Below are positions 18,201 to 26,152 of a stretch of DNA of 42,890 nucleotides, in pieces. The first letter of the stretch is position 1; the number at the start of each line of letters is the position of its first letter. Made by a program: the position numbers and the translations under genes. The notes under the pieces were generated by a model, which made no database searches, was not told the origin of the DNA, and saw nothing but the letters and a program-made list of their open reading frames with translations. Origin of the DNA: CBDUMN01 sp965368335 (GTDB taxonomy: Bacteria; Pseudomonadota; Alphaproteobacteria; Rhodospirillales; JAPHRK01); the NCBI GenBank assembly GCA_965368335.1, contig CBDUMN010000022.1:1-42890 (forward strand). The letters are read 5' to 3'.

Positions 18201-18252
18201 GCCGAGCTTGGTCGTTCAAGGGTCTGACTTTGCCGTAGAGCAAGGGAGGCAC
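15202..18252 (-). CDS. putA: bifunctional proline dehydrogenase / pyrroline-5-carboxylate dehydrogenase PutA
   Basis: A 1016-residue enzyme converting proline to glutamate in two steps. The N-terminal half is the FAD-dependent PRODH barrel, with IDAEEADRLDLTLDVI and RLVKGAYWDSEIKRAQ. The C-terminal half is an aldehyde dehydrogenase, with ISPWNFPLAIFTGQ, ETGGQNAMIVD and the catalytic cysteine in SAGQRCSALR. The length matches short PutA proteins that lack the ribbon-helix-helix DNA-binding domain, so it should not repress its own gene. Translation starts at GTG 18252; the only purine-rich site (AAGGA) touches the start codon, so initiation may be weak. No putP transporter is nearby. Confidence 0.95.
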   Translation of the reverse strand: MPPLLYGKVRPLNDQARQAIRSATLMDEQACLERLIPEARVPPSFRQRVSERAKRLIKDIRSHQGGFGVDAFMAEYSLSSREGVALMCLAEALLRIPDAETADRLIEDLIGGNDWQTHQGHSSSVFVNASTWGLMLTGKLLSDRRENWPTALAGLVKRTGEPVIRTAITQAMKLLGEMFVLGQTIEEALSRAKAGERAGYRHSFDMLGEAARTQAHADGYFAAYHAAIEAIARQAPQGGPQKAPGVSVKLSALHPRFEFAQRERVLNEMTPRLIELAERAKAADIGLTIDAEEADRLDLTLDVIDRISASDALKGWNGLGLAVQAYQKRALPVIAWLADIAKRDGRRFMVRLVKGAYWDSEIKRAQIAGLADYPVFTRKVNTDVSFMACAKALAADAEAFYPAFATHNAHTLAFVLELMSGRTDFELQRLHGMGDDLYEPMMAARTKPPRVRIYAPVGNHDELLAYLVRRLLENGANTSFVNRLSDRDAPIESLIADPVEQAETNAPARHPKIPAPPDLFGSERRNSKGLDLTDPMALEALEIDLTNAVMPNQAPPQCDAADMENSLETARGSQPEWDALGGTERAAILHRAADLFERERGLLLKLLIAEGGKVLADAQAELREAVDFLIYYGNLAKQDFTHPQDLPGPTGETNQISLHGRGVFACISPWNFPLAIFTGQVAAALAAGNGVLAKPASATPLIAQEAVRLLHEAGAPQTVLHFTPTSGGVFSQAVLSHPHLAGVAFTGSTETAQSINRTLAGREGALAPLIAETGGQNAMIVDSSALPEQVTRDVLISAFQSAGQRCSALRVLYLQEDIAERQIEMIAGAMAELTVGDPSLLSTDIGPMIDDAAVETMRAHAAELELVGQALAETPLPETLPEGAFFAPVAYEIDRIDRLEKEVFGPILHIIRYPANRLDAVVDAINGTGFGLTLSIHSRLESTIEKIAKRARVGNLYVNRNQIGAVVGVQPFGGEGLSGTGPKAGGPRYLHRFATERTVSTDITASGGNPVLLSLD

Positions 18253-18413
18253 TCCTTGTCCATGGTTGAAAAAGCTAACCTCACACTTGGTAGTCTACCT
18301 CAAGGCCGTCCAGCCATAAAACACACATGGAAACTTCACCGGAACGTCACTTGCCCTAACGACTCTTCCTCGTTGACAAAGGAGTCATGAAGATGGCTTA
18401 GGAGAGTTCCGCG

Positions 18414-19454
18414 ATGCATCTGGTCATTGTGACCGACGCCTGGTATCCCCAGGTCAATGGCGTCGTCCGTGTGATGGATTCGGTGCGCAAGAGCCTCGTC
18501 AAGCGGGGTATCAAGGTTTCGGTGATCGAGCCGGGGCAGTTCCGCACCATTCCCTGTCCGGGCTATCCTGAAATTCCGCTAGCCCTCCTGCCGGGACGCA
18601 AGGTCGAACGACTGTTGAGAGGCCTTAAGCCCGATGCGGTTCATATCTCAACCGAAGGGCCGCTCGGCAAGGCGGCCCGCGCCTTTTGCCTCAAGAACGA
18701 CTGGCCCTTCACCACGGCTTATCATTCCAAGTTCCCCGAATACATCAATGCGCGGACCAAAATTCCCGTCGATTGGCTCTATGCCGGGATCAAGCGGTTT
18801 CATGCTCCCTCGAGCGGGGTGCTCACCCCGTCGCCTTCTGTCTATCGTGAGCTTGAAGCCCGTGCTTTTCCCAATCTCCGTTACTGGACCCATGGGGTCG
18901 ATACGGAGATTTTCCGACCGTGTGGCAAGGACACTCTCGACCTCCCAAGGCCAATTCATATGTTCATTGGCCGGGTGACGGTGGATAAAAATATTCCGGC
19001 GTTTCTCGACCTGGACCTTCCGGGCTCCAAGGTGGTGGTCGGGACCGGGCCGGGGCGCGACTCGCTGATCAAACGCTATCCCGAGACGAAATTCATCATC
19101 GCCAAAGGCGACGATGAACTGGCCAAGCTCTATTCGGCGGGCGACGTGTTCGTTTTTCCGAGCCTTACCGACACCTTCGGTCTGGTTATGCTCGAAGCTC
19201 TTGCCTGCGGTGTGCCGGTGGCGGCGTTTCCGATCACCGGACCGACCGACGTGTTAGGCGATTCCGGCGCGGGGTGCCTTGATAAAAACCTCAAAAATGC
19301 CATCGACCGGGCCCTGACCATTCCGCCCGAGCGTTGCCGGGCCCATGCGGAAACCTTCTCTTGGGAAACGGTGACCGATCAGTTTCTCGGTTATCTGCAT
19401 CCAATCAATCCCCAAGCTCCCGGATTTGTTGACCTCGCGGCCAATCGGGCATAA
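18414..19454 (+). CDS. GT4-family glycosyltransferase
   Basis: A 346-residue GT-B glycosyltransferase. The N-terminal domain begins MHLVIVTDAWYPQVNGVVRV, typical of group 1 enzymes, followed by STEGPLGKAARAF and FTTAYHSKFPEYI. The C-terminal donor domain has FIGRVTVDKNIPAFL, VVVGTGPGRDSL and the closing TDTFGLVMLEALACGVPV motif with the nucleotide-sugar-binding glutamates. It resembles alpha-mannosyl or sulfoquinovosyl transferases that act on membrane lipids (MgtA/SqdX-like). It is slightly short at the C-terminus but looks complete. The start has AGGAG nine bases upstream. It diverges from putA across 161 bases. Confidence 0.85.
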   Translation: MHLVIVTDAWYPQVNGVVRVMDSVRKSLVKRGIKVSVIEPGQFRTIPCPGYPEIPLALLPGRKVERLLRGLKPDAVHISTEGPLGKAARAFCLKNDWPFTTAYHSKFPEYINARTKIPVDWLYAGIKRFHAPSSGVLTPSPSVYRELEARAFPNLRYWTHGVDTEIFRPCGKDTLDLPRPIHMFIGRVTVDKNIPAFLDLDLPGSKVVVGTGPGRDSLIKRYPETKFIIAKGDDELAKLYSAGDVFVFPSLTDTFGLVMLEALACGVPVAAFPITGPTDVLGDSGAGCLDKNLKNAIDRALTIPPERCRAHAETFSWETVTDQFLGYLHPINPQAPGFVDLAANRA

Positions 19455-19515
19455 GTTCCCGCGGTTATTTTTCCGCTGACCGCTTTAAGGCGGAACATTC
19501 CAAGGGAACCGCAGC

Positions 19516-21102
19516 ATGTCGTCGCATTTGAAAGAACACGCCCATCACTCCAACGCCTGGCCGTTTGCCGAGGCCCGCGCCCTGCAAAAACGGGTTGGAG
19601 AGAAGACGCCTGAAAAAGGCTACGTGCTGTTCGAGACCGGCTATGGCCCTTCGGGTCTGCCGCATATCGGCACCTTTGGCGAAGTGGCGCGGACGACCAT
19701 GGTGCGCAACGCCTTCGCGATGATTTCCGATGTGCCGACCAAGCTGTTCGCCTTTTCCGACGATATGGACGGGTTGCGCAAGGTGCCCGACAATATCCCC
19801 AACAAGGAAATTATCGAACCGCACCTGGGCAAGCCGCTGACTCAGATTCCCGATCCCTTCGGCACCCATGAAAGCTTCGGCCATCACAATAACGCCCGGC
19901 TTCGGACCTTTCTCGATGAGTTCGGCTTCGACTACGAATTCAAGAGCGCGACCGAGATGTATAAGTCGGGCGCGTTCGACGAGACCCTTTTGAAGGTGCT
20001 GGCCCAGTACGACAAAGTGATCAACGTGGTGTTGCCGACCTTGGGCCAGGAACGCCGGGCGACCTATAGCCCCTTCCTGCCGGTCTGTAAGAAAACCGGT
20101 GTCGTGCTTCAGGTGCCGGTCGTCGAGATGAACCCGGAAGCGGGAACCATCGTTTATCAGGACGAAGACGGTTCCAAGGTCGAAACGCCGGTCACCGGCG
20201 GCCATTGCAAGCTTCAGTGGAAGGTCGACTGGGCCATGCGCTGGACGGCGCTCGACGTGGACTATGAAATGTCGGGGAAAGACCTCATCGACTCGGTCAA
20301 GCTCTCTTCCAAGATTTGCCGGATCATCGGCGGCACCCCGCCGACCAACCTGACCTACGAGTTGTTCTTGGATGACAAGGGTGAGAAGATTTCCAAATCG
20401 AAAGGCAACGGTCTTTCCATGGAAGAGTGGCTGCGCTATGCGCCGCCCGAAAGCCTCGCTCTGTTCATGTATCAAAAGCCCAAGGCGGCCAAGCGGCTCT
20501 ACTTCGATGTCATTCCGCGTAACGTGGACGACTATCTCTCTCATGTCGGAAGCTTCGAAAAGCTTGAAGACAAGAAGAAGCTCGATAGTCCCGCATGGCA
20601 CATCCATAACGGCCAACCGCCATCGGGCGAAGAGACTCTGTCGTTCAACATTCTTTTGAACCTCGCGTCGGTCTGCCACACCGAGGATAAGGCGGTGCTG
20701 TGGCATTTCATCAGCCGTTACCGCCCCGAAGCGACGCCGGAGAACGCGCCGATTCTCGACAAGTTGGTCGGCTACGCGATCAACTACTATGCCGATTTCA
20801 TCAAGCCCAATAAGAGCTACCGTGCGCCCGAAGGCAAGGAAACGGCGGCGCTTGAAGACCTTAAGGACGCATTGTCCAAAATGGCTTCGGGTGCCACGGC
20901 GGAAGACATTCAGACGGAAGTCTATGAGGTGGGCAAGCGCCACGAGTTCGAGAACCTGAAAGACTGGTTCAAGGCTCTCTACCAGATTCTGCTCGGCCAG
21001 GACCAGGGCCCCCGCATGGGCTCCTTCATCGCCCTTTACGGTTTGAGCGAAACGCAGGAACTGATCGGCAAAGCTTTGAGCGGCGAAGGCCTGGAAGCGT
21101 AA
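19516..21102 (+). CDS. lysK: class I lysyl-tRNA synthetase
   Basis: A 528-residue class I LysRS, which charges tRNA-Lys. The HIGH-type motif is PHIG at 49-52 in GPSGLPHIGTFGE and the KMSKS-type motif is KISKS at 291-295. Class I LysRS is found in archaea and most Alphaproteobacteria in place of the class II enzyme, so this supports the taxonomic reading. The start has AAGGGA about ten bases upstream. Hairpin-forming sequence lies on both sides (19463-19494 and 21127-21172). No tRNA gene was seen nearby. Confidence 0.96.
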   Translation: MSSHLKEHAHHSNAWPFAEARALQKRVGEKTPEKGYVLFETGYGPSGLPHIGTFGEVARTTMVRNAFAMISDVPTKLFAFSDDMDGLRKVPDNIPNKEIIEPHLGKPLTQIPDPFGTHESFGHHNNARLRTFLDEFGFDYEFKSATEMYKSGAFDETLLKVLAQYDKVINVVLPTLGQERRATYSPFLPVCKKTGVVLQVPVVEMNPEAGTIVYQDEDGSKVETPVTGGHCKLQWKVDWAMRWTALDVDYEMSGKDLIDSVKLSSKICRIIGGTPPTNLTYELFLDDKGEKISKSKGNGLSMEEWLRYAPPESLALFMYQKPKAAKRLYFDVIPRNVDDYLSHVGSFEKLEDKKKLDSPAWHIHNGQPPSGEETLSFNILLNLASVCHTEDKAVLWHFISRYRPEATPENAPILDKLVGYAINYYADFIKPNKSYRAPEGKETAALEDLKDALSKMASGATAEDIQTEVYEVGKRHEFENLKDWFKALYQILLGQDQGPRMGSFIALYGLSETQELIGKALSGEGLEA

Positions 21103-21126
21103 CCTCCCTTAAAGAGTGTATTTGCC

Positions 21127-21172
21127 AAAGGAGTTAAATCGCCTTGCTTTAAAGGCGTTTGACAGCTCCTTT
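21127..21172 (+). terminator. two-level stem-loop after lysK
   Basis: The outer arms AAAGGAG (21127-21133) and CTCCTTT (21166-21172) enclose inner arms CGCCTT (21140-21145) and AAGGCG (21152-21157). The structure begins 24 bases after the lysK stop and is followed by CTTT. It probably ends the lysK message, although the U-run is short and a regulatory role for the kinase downstream cannot be excluded. Confidence 0.45.
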
Positions 21173-21207
21173 CTTTAATGGTTCTCTTTCTAAAGTGGGT
21201 GGGAGCC

Positions 21208-21264
21208 ATGCCTGCCGTTTGGTTTGTGGCCAATAAGAAAACAACGAATGAAAACAATTGCTGA
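21208..21264 (+). CDS. possible 18-residue leader ORF overlapping the kinase start
   Basis: ATG 21208 is preceded by GGTGGGAG at a normal distance and opens an 18-codon frame (MPAVWFVANKKTTNENNC) ending in TGA at 21262-21264. The histidine kinase ATG at 21248 lies inside it in another frame and lacks a good ribosome site of its own. Translation of the leader could load ribosomes onto the kinase start. It is supported only by the ribosome site and arrangement. Confidence 0.3.
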   Translation: MPAVWFVANKKTTNENNC

Positions 21265-23263
21265 CGTCTTGCGCTGGTTGCTTGCGCTGGGGATAGTTTG
21301 TCTATTCTCCAGCCGTGTTGCTTTGGCCGATGATCATGTGGTTCGGGTTGGGGTTTATCAAAACCCACCGCAGGTGTTCGTTGACGATCAAGGCAATCCC
21401 GGCGGCATCTATGTAGACATTTTGAATGAAGTCGCCCGTCTTGAGGGCTGGAAGCTCGAATACGTTCCCGGCTCTTTTGCCGAAGGACTGGAGGCGGTGC
21501 GGCGTGGTCAGATCGATGTCATGACCAGTATTGCGGCAACCCCGGAGCGCGATAAGTTCATCGATTTTTCCAAGGAAACGGTGATTTCCGTCTGGGGTCA
21601 GCTCTATGTCGCCCCGAATTTTTCGCCAAAAAATATTATCGACATGGATGGTAGATCCATCGCGGTGATGGAAGGTGGCGTACTGGGAAAGAAATTCGCC
21701 GAACTTTGTCGAAATTTCGAAGTCGAATGCAACATCATTCCGCTGACTTCTTATGAAGCGACGTTACAGGCTGTTGATGATGGCAAGGTCGATGCCGCCG
21801 TGGTCAATAGTATTTTGGGCTTCTCCCTCGAATTTCAATACGAGGCGCGGCGCAGTCATATTATTTTCAGCCCTTTCCGCCTGCAGGTGGCTTTCCCTGA
21901 AAGCCGTGGGCAGACCGTTATGACGGCGCTCGACCGCCACCTTACCCAGTGGCGGGCCGACAAAGCGAGTTTTTACTATCAAACGCTTGATTACTGGCTT
22001 GGCGTGAAGCCTGAGGCAACGAAAGAAGTGCCGGTCTGGGCATGGGTGGTGATTGTCATGGGCGTACTGGCCACTGTTTTGGTCTTTGCCTGGAACGCGA
22101 CTCTGCGTCATCAGATCACCCAACGCCGGAAGGCTGAAGCGGCTTTGAAAAAAAGCGAGGCCCGGTTCCGGAAACTGGTTGAAAACACCAGTGTTATCGC
22201 TTGGGAACTGGATCTTGAGAAGTTTATTTTCACCTACGTTTCTCCCCATGCCGAAGCCATGCTGGGCCACTCTATCGATGAGTGGAAGAAAGAAAATTTC
22301 TGGGCTGAACATATTGCGCTGGAAGATCGGGATGCGACGGTGGAATACTGTTTGCGAGAAACCGAAGCCGGACACGACCATGCTTTCGAATACCGGATGG
22401 TCAAGGCCGATGGGACGCTCATTTGGCTGCGCGATATCGTTACGGTGCATAAAGACGAAGCTGGCAAGCCGACTTATTTAAGCGGGTTTCTGGTCAGTGT
22501 CGATGAGTTGAAGGAAACCGAGGCCGCCCTGCAGGAAGCCAAGGATCAGGCAGAGAAAGCCAACCAGGCGAAGTCGGAATTTCTCGCTTCCATGAGTCAC
22601 GATCTCCGCACTCCGTTGAACGCCATTATGGGCTTTAGCGACATGATGCGTCAGAAAGCTTTCGGGCCGGTCGGCGATCCACACTACGAAGAATACGCCA
22701 AGGATATTCACGACAGCGGCACCATGCTTTTAAGCCTGATCGATGATGTTCTCGATCTTTCCAAGGTGGAGGCTGGAAAGTACGAGTTGGTTGAGACGCC
22801 GATCAATCTTTCAAACCTCATCGTCTCGGCAATCAACATGGTCTCGACGTTTGCCTCCCTTAAAAACATCGCCGTGGTTTCAGAAGTTGAAACCGGTCTG
22901 CCAGCCCTGAAGGCCGATCAGAGGGCCTTAACCCAGATTCTCAATAATCTGCTTAGCAACGCGATTAAATTTACACCCCATCAAGGATCGATAACCATTC
23001 ATGTCGGTTTAAGGGTGGGCCGCCAAATCGTGATAAGGGTCAAAGATAACGGTATCGGCATGACCGAAAAGGATATCGATAAGGTTCTCAATCCGTTCGA
23101 ACAGGCCGATAGCCAGCATTCGCGCCGTCATGAAGGAACAGGGCTGGGCTTGCATATTTGCAAACGGTTCCTTGAGCTTCATGGCGGTGGGATTGAGATT
23201 GAAAGCCAACCTGAAAGGGGCACTGCCGTCACCGCGTTCTTTCCTGCGGAGCGAACGCTTTAA
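21248..23263 (+). CDS. membrane histidine kinase with periplasmic solute-binding domain and PAS domain
   Basis: A 671-residue sensor kinase. After a signal peptide (residues 1-27), residues about 30-255 form an amino-acid-binding-protein-like domain (VVRVGVYQNPPQVFVDDQGNPGG, DVMTSIAATPERDKFIDFSK), as in BvgS-like sensors. One membrane segment follows (VWAWVVIVMGVLATVLVFAW), then a PAS domain (about 310-425), a HisKA box SMSHDLRTPLNAI with the phospho-accepting His, and an HATPase domain with NNLLSNAIKFTP, DNGIGMTEKDI and GTGLGLHI. It probably senses a small extracellular solute. No response regulator is adjacent. ATG 21248 is chosen over TTG 21224 because it opens directly into the signal peptide. 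Its stop overlaps that of the convergent kinase. Confidence 0.88.
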   Translation: MKTIADVLRWLLALGIVCLFSSRVALADDHVVRVGVYQNPPQVFVDDQGNPGGIYVDILNEVARLEGWKLEYVPGSFAEGLEAVRRGQIDVMTSIAATPERDKFIDFSKETVISVWGQLYVAPNFSPKNIIDMDGRSIAVMEGGVLGKKFAELCRNFEVECNIIPLTSYEATLQAVDDGKVDAAVVNSILGFSLEFQYEARRSHIIFSPFRLQVAFPESRGQTVMTALDRHLTQWRADKASFYYQTLDYWLGVKPEATKEVPVWAWVVIVMGVLATVLVFAWNATLRHQITQRRKAEAALKKSEARFRKLVENTSVIAWELDLEKFIFTYVSPHAEAMLGHSIDEWKKENFWAEHIALEDRDATVEYCLRETEAGHDHAFEYRMVKADGTLIWLRDIVTVHKDEAGKPTYLSGFLVSVDELKETEAALQEAKDQAEKANQAKSEFLASMSHDLRTPLNAIMGFSDMMRQKAFGPVGDPHYEEYAKDIHDSGTMLLSLIDDVLDLSKVEAGKYELVETPINLSNLIVSAINMVSTFASLKNIAVVSEVETGLPALKADQRALTQILNNLLSNAIKFTPHQGSITIHVGLRVGRQIVIRVKDNGIGMTEKDIDKVLNPFEQADSQHSRRHEGTGLGLHICKRFLELHGGGIEIESQPERGTAVTAFFPAERTL

Positions 23264-24690
23264 GCGCTTGGCTGAGGTTGGGGAAGTCTCACCGATATGG
23301 TGGTTCCGACAAGGGGGGTGCTTTCAATTTCCATTGTTCCGCCGTGTAATTCGACCAGCCCAAGGGTGAGCGGCAGGCCGAGGCCGGTTCCTTCTCGTTG
23401 TCGCGCCAAGCTGCCATCGACCTGACCAAAGGGGGTCATGGCTTTTTCAAGACCGGCTTCATCCATGCCGATCCCTGAATCTCTAACGGTGATCAGCAGA
23501 TTTCCGGACTGATCAAGAGACCCCGTAAGTTCGACGCTGCCGTCTCCCGGGGTGAATTTAACCGCGTTGCTGAGCAAATTGAGGATGATCTGCTTTAACC
23601 GCCGCTCGTCGGCAAGGATGTCGGGAAGGGTGGTGTCCACCGAATTGATCAGCTTGACGTCGCCTCTCTGGGCTCGGTCGTTAACCAGCCTGAGACAGGA
23701 CTCGGCAAGCTCCTCCAAGCGCATGTCGGTCTTATGCAGTTCCATCTGACCCGCTTCAATGGCTGAAACGTCGAGGATGTCGTTGATCAGATTGAGAAGG
23801 TGCGTACCGGATTTTTCGATATCGTTGATGTATTCAGCCTGTTTCTTCGAGGCGAGAGGGCCGAAAACGCCACTGCTCAGCGTGTTGGCGAAACCAATAA
23901 TCGCGTTCAACGGGGTGCGGAGTTCGTGGCTTGTCGAAGAAAGGAATTCGGTTTTGGCGCGGTTGGCCACTTGGGCACGGTCTTTCTCGATTTGCAGCTC
24001 TTTGGTCCGCTCTTCCACAGCCGTTATCAGGGCCCGCCTCGACAGGGCTTCATACCAGACCAGCATAACGGCGACGATGAGAGCCGAAAGCATCAGGCCG
24101 CCCGCCAGAAACGTAATCCACTTTTCGGTTTCTCTGAACCGCATATTTGTTGCGTTCATCAATCCGTCGGCGAGACTGTTTGAGTAGTTGGAAAACTCCT
24201 CAAGGGCCAGTTGCAGTTCCCTTTGACGCCACCCCGTTTCCTTCATCAATGATGTGAGACGCTCCGATTCCGGAGCCTCGACGGCGACATCCATAGCTTC
24301 ATTGACGATGGATTGCATGGTGGCGATAAGGTCGCGCATCTCGTTGAAAAAGCGCTGTTCGTCGGATGATAAATTGACCTTTCCAAGCTCGAAGATAGCC
24401 TGGGAAACTTTCCCTGCATGCCCATCGAAGGCGTCCTTTTGGTCGTAACGATCAAAGAAATCCTCGATCACGGCGGTATAGGGAATGATATGAGAGCGGG
24501 CATAGACGCCGTCGCGGATAGTTTCCACCAATTGGGCCTTTTGCCGCCGCAACTGATCGGCCGTGTAGGAATCCTTGACCTGTCCCATATGATGAAAGAC
24601 CACCACGAGAAGGCCCAGGATGCAAAGCAGGATCGCTACCAGAGCGGTGAACAAAAAGCCGCGGACTTTGCTTCCGGATTGAGTCTCCAA
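23260..24690 (-). CDS. membrane histidine kinase with long periplasmic helical sensor
   Basis: A 476-residue kinase. A first membrane segment (FLFTALVAILLCILGLLVVVF) and a second (WITFLAGGLMLSALIVAVMLVW) bracket about 170 helical periplasmic residues. Then come a short coiled region (EERTKELQIEKDRAQ), the HisKA box STSHELRTPLNAI, and an HATPase domain with LNLLSNAVKFTPG, DSGIGMDE and GTGLGLPLT. I place the start at TTG 24690, which has GAGAGGAA just upstream. A longer frame from 24822 would begin inside the terminator of the preceding gene and has no ribosome site. It converges with the other kinase and shares its stop region; their catalytic halves are similar, suggesting an old duplication. 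No regulator is adjacent. Confidence 0.85.
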   Translation of the reverse strand: METQSGSKVRGFLFTALVAILLCILGLLVVVFHHMGQVKDSYTADQLRRQKAQLVETIRDGVYARSHIIPYTAVIEDFFDRYDQKDAFDGHAGKVSQAIFELGKVNLSSDEQRFFNEMRDLIATMQSIVNEAMDVAVEAPESERLTSLMKETGWRQRELQLALEEFSNYSNSLADGLMNATNMRFRETEKWITFLAGGLMLSALIVAVMLVWYEALSRRALITAVEERTKELQIEKDRAQVANRAKTEFLSSTSHELRTPLNAIIGFANTLSSGVFGPLASKKQAEYINDIEKSGTHLLNLINDILDVSAIEAGQMELHKTDMRLEELAESCLRLVNDRAQRGDVKLINSVDTTLPDILADERRLKQIILNLLSNAVKFTPGDGSVELTGSLDQSGNLLITVRDSGIGMDEAGLEKAMTPFGQVDGSLARQREGTGLGLPLTLGLVELHGGTMEIESTPLVGTTISVRLPQPQPSA

Positions 24691-24807
24691 CTTTTCCTCT
24701 CGGCGATTCCGGCCGGTGGAGACAATGGCCTGACAGACTGCCCACCCGCTAGGTTGATTTTCTTTTGCATCAGTATACACATAAAAACTGTAATATTCCG
24801 CACAGAA

Positions 24808-24837
24808 AAACGCCCGCTCCATAAAGAGCGGGCGTTT
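24808..24837 (-). terminator. intrinsic terminator of the liv-like operon
   Basis: AAACGCCCGCTC and GAGCGGGCGTTT form a perfect 12-bp stem with a six-base loop. Read on the minus strand it is followed by a T-rich tail (TTTTTC including the stem end). It sits 43 bases after the stop of the binding-protein gene and ends that transcription unit before the kinase gene. Confidence 0.85.
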
Positions 24838-24880
24838 CCGTTAAGCGTTGGGCGGTTTGATGGCCGCGTTGCTATTCGAA

Positions 24881-26071
24881 TTAGTAGCCGATGGTGCTCT
24901 TAATCGTGACCCAGCGGCCATTCTTCACCTGGGCGAGGGTCGATTTATCGGTGCCCTGGTGCTTGGTCTTGCTGAAGCTGTAGATCGAGCCGCCGAACAA
25001 TGAGCCGTGGGCTTCCATGCTTTCCAGCGCATTGAGCAGGCTTTCGGTGGTCAGGTTTTTACCGGCTTTCTGTAGAGCGGCGACGACAATGTCGGCGCTG
25101 TTGTAGCCGAGTTGGGCGGCGGCGAACGGCGGCTTGCCGTTTTTCTCGGTGAAGCGCTTCACCCAGGCCTTCATGACGTCCGTCCCCTGATCGGCATAAG
25201 CGAACTCAAAGCCGGTGACCGCGTAGTACCCTTCGGTCACGCCACCCTTGGCGGCTGCGGTGAAGTGATCGTAAGAGGCGATGTTGCCGACGAAGACCAC
25301 GTCTTTCCAGCCCATCTTCTTGGCCGTGGCGACCGGGATGATGGTGTCTTTGATGATCGAGCCCATGGCGACCACTTCGCAACCGGCGCCGCGAAGCTTG
25401 GTGATGGCCGGTACGTAATCGGTGTTGCGCGGCGTGTAGGCTGCTTCGGCGATGACTTCAAGGCCTTGAGCCTTGGTCTGATCGCGTGCGGCGTCACGCG
25501 CTTCGTGGCCGAAATCCGTATCCTGATAGAGCGAACAAATCTTCTTTTTGCCCATATCGATGAAGTATTTCACGCCTGCCCGGCTCTGGTCGTAGTAGGT
25601 CGAGGCGGCAATGAACTTCAATTCGCTGGGTTCGTCGACCATCGAGCGGGCGCTGGTAAATGGGAAGAGGTTGGGAATCTTTTTCGCCAGTTGCTGTTTG
25701 AGCACCGCGTTGTTCATCGGCGTACCTAGCGCGCCGAGCATGGCGAAGATTTTGTCCCGGTTGATCAGCTTGTTGCCTGCCTGAATGGCGCGTGGCACCT
25801 GATACTGATGGTCTTCGACAATCAGCTTGAGCTTACGGCCATGAATGCCGCCCGCTTCATTGACTTCGTCAAACCGCATCCGCACACCGGCTGCCGCGCC
25901 GGTGCCCCAGGTGGCCGCCGGGCCGCTTAAGGCGGTGTGCATGCCGAACACCACTTCGTTATCGGAAACGCCTTGTGTAGCCTGAGCCGCTGTCGCGAAA
26001 CCCACCATCGCGAAACCGGCCAGAATGGCGCCGCCAAATTTCAGATGAGACATTTTACTCTCCCTGTTCAT
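24881..26071 (-). CDS. ABC transporter substrate-binding protein, branched-chain amino acid (LivK) family
   Basis: A 396-residue periplasmic protein of the peripla_BP_6 type. The signal peptide is SHLKFGGAILAGFAMVGFATAAQA, then VVFGMHTALSGPAATWGTGAAAGVRMRFDEVNEAGGIHGR, the standard start of LivK-like proteins, and GTPMNNAVLKQQ and LYQDTDFGHEARDAARDQ further on. ATG 26071 has GGAGG five bases upstream; ATG 26053 (AGGGAGAG upstream) is an alternative that still keeps the signal. It is the last gene of the LivHMGF/acyl-CoA synthetase operon, 81 bases after the synthetase. That context suggests a carboxylic acid rather than an amino acid as ligand, which is inference. Confidence 0.88.
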   Translation of the reverse strand: MNRESKMSHLKFGGAILAGFAMVGFATAAQATQGVSDNEVVFGMHTALSGPAATWGTGAAAGVRMRFDEVNEAGGIHGRKLKLIVEDHQYQVPRAIQAGNKLINRDKIFAMLGALGTPMNNAVLKQQLAKKIPNLFPFTSARSMVDEPSELKFIAASTYYDQSRAGVKYFIDMGKKKICSLYQDTDFGHEARDAARDQTKAQGLEVIAEAAYTPRNTDYVPAITKLRGAGCEVVAMGSIIKDTIIPVATAKKMGWKDVVFVGNIASYDHFTAAAKGGVTEGYYAVTGFEFAYADQGTDVMKAWVKRFTEKNGKPPFAAAQLGYNSADIVVAALQKAGKNLTTESLLNALESMEAHGSLFGGSIYSFSKTKHQGTDKSTLAQVKNGRWVTIKSTIGY

Positions 26072-26152
26072 GTTAGCCTCCGTGAATTTGAATTGATCTT
26101 CAAAACCGTTTAAGCCCTGATGATCAAACATCTTTTGTCGCATAGACTACGC

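Noticed and set aside
19465..20943. 492-codon antisense frame over lysK
   Set aside because: Mirrors the well-supported lysyl-tRNA synthetase gene; no recognisable protein.
21248..24690. The two kinases as a classic two-component pair
   Set aside because: Both are histidine kinases with HATPase domains; neither has a receiver domain and no response regulator is adjacent.
24691..24822. N-terminal extension of the minus-strand kinase to 24822
   Set aside because: It would start inside the terminator of the preceding gene and has no ribosome site; TTG 24690 has a good one.
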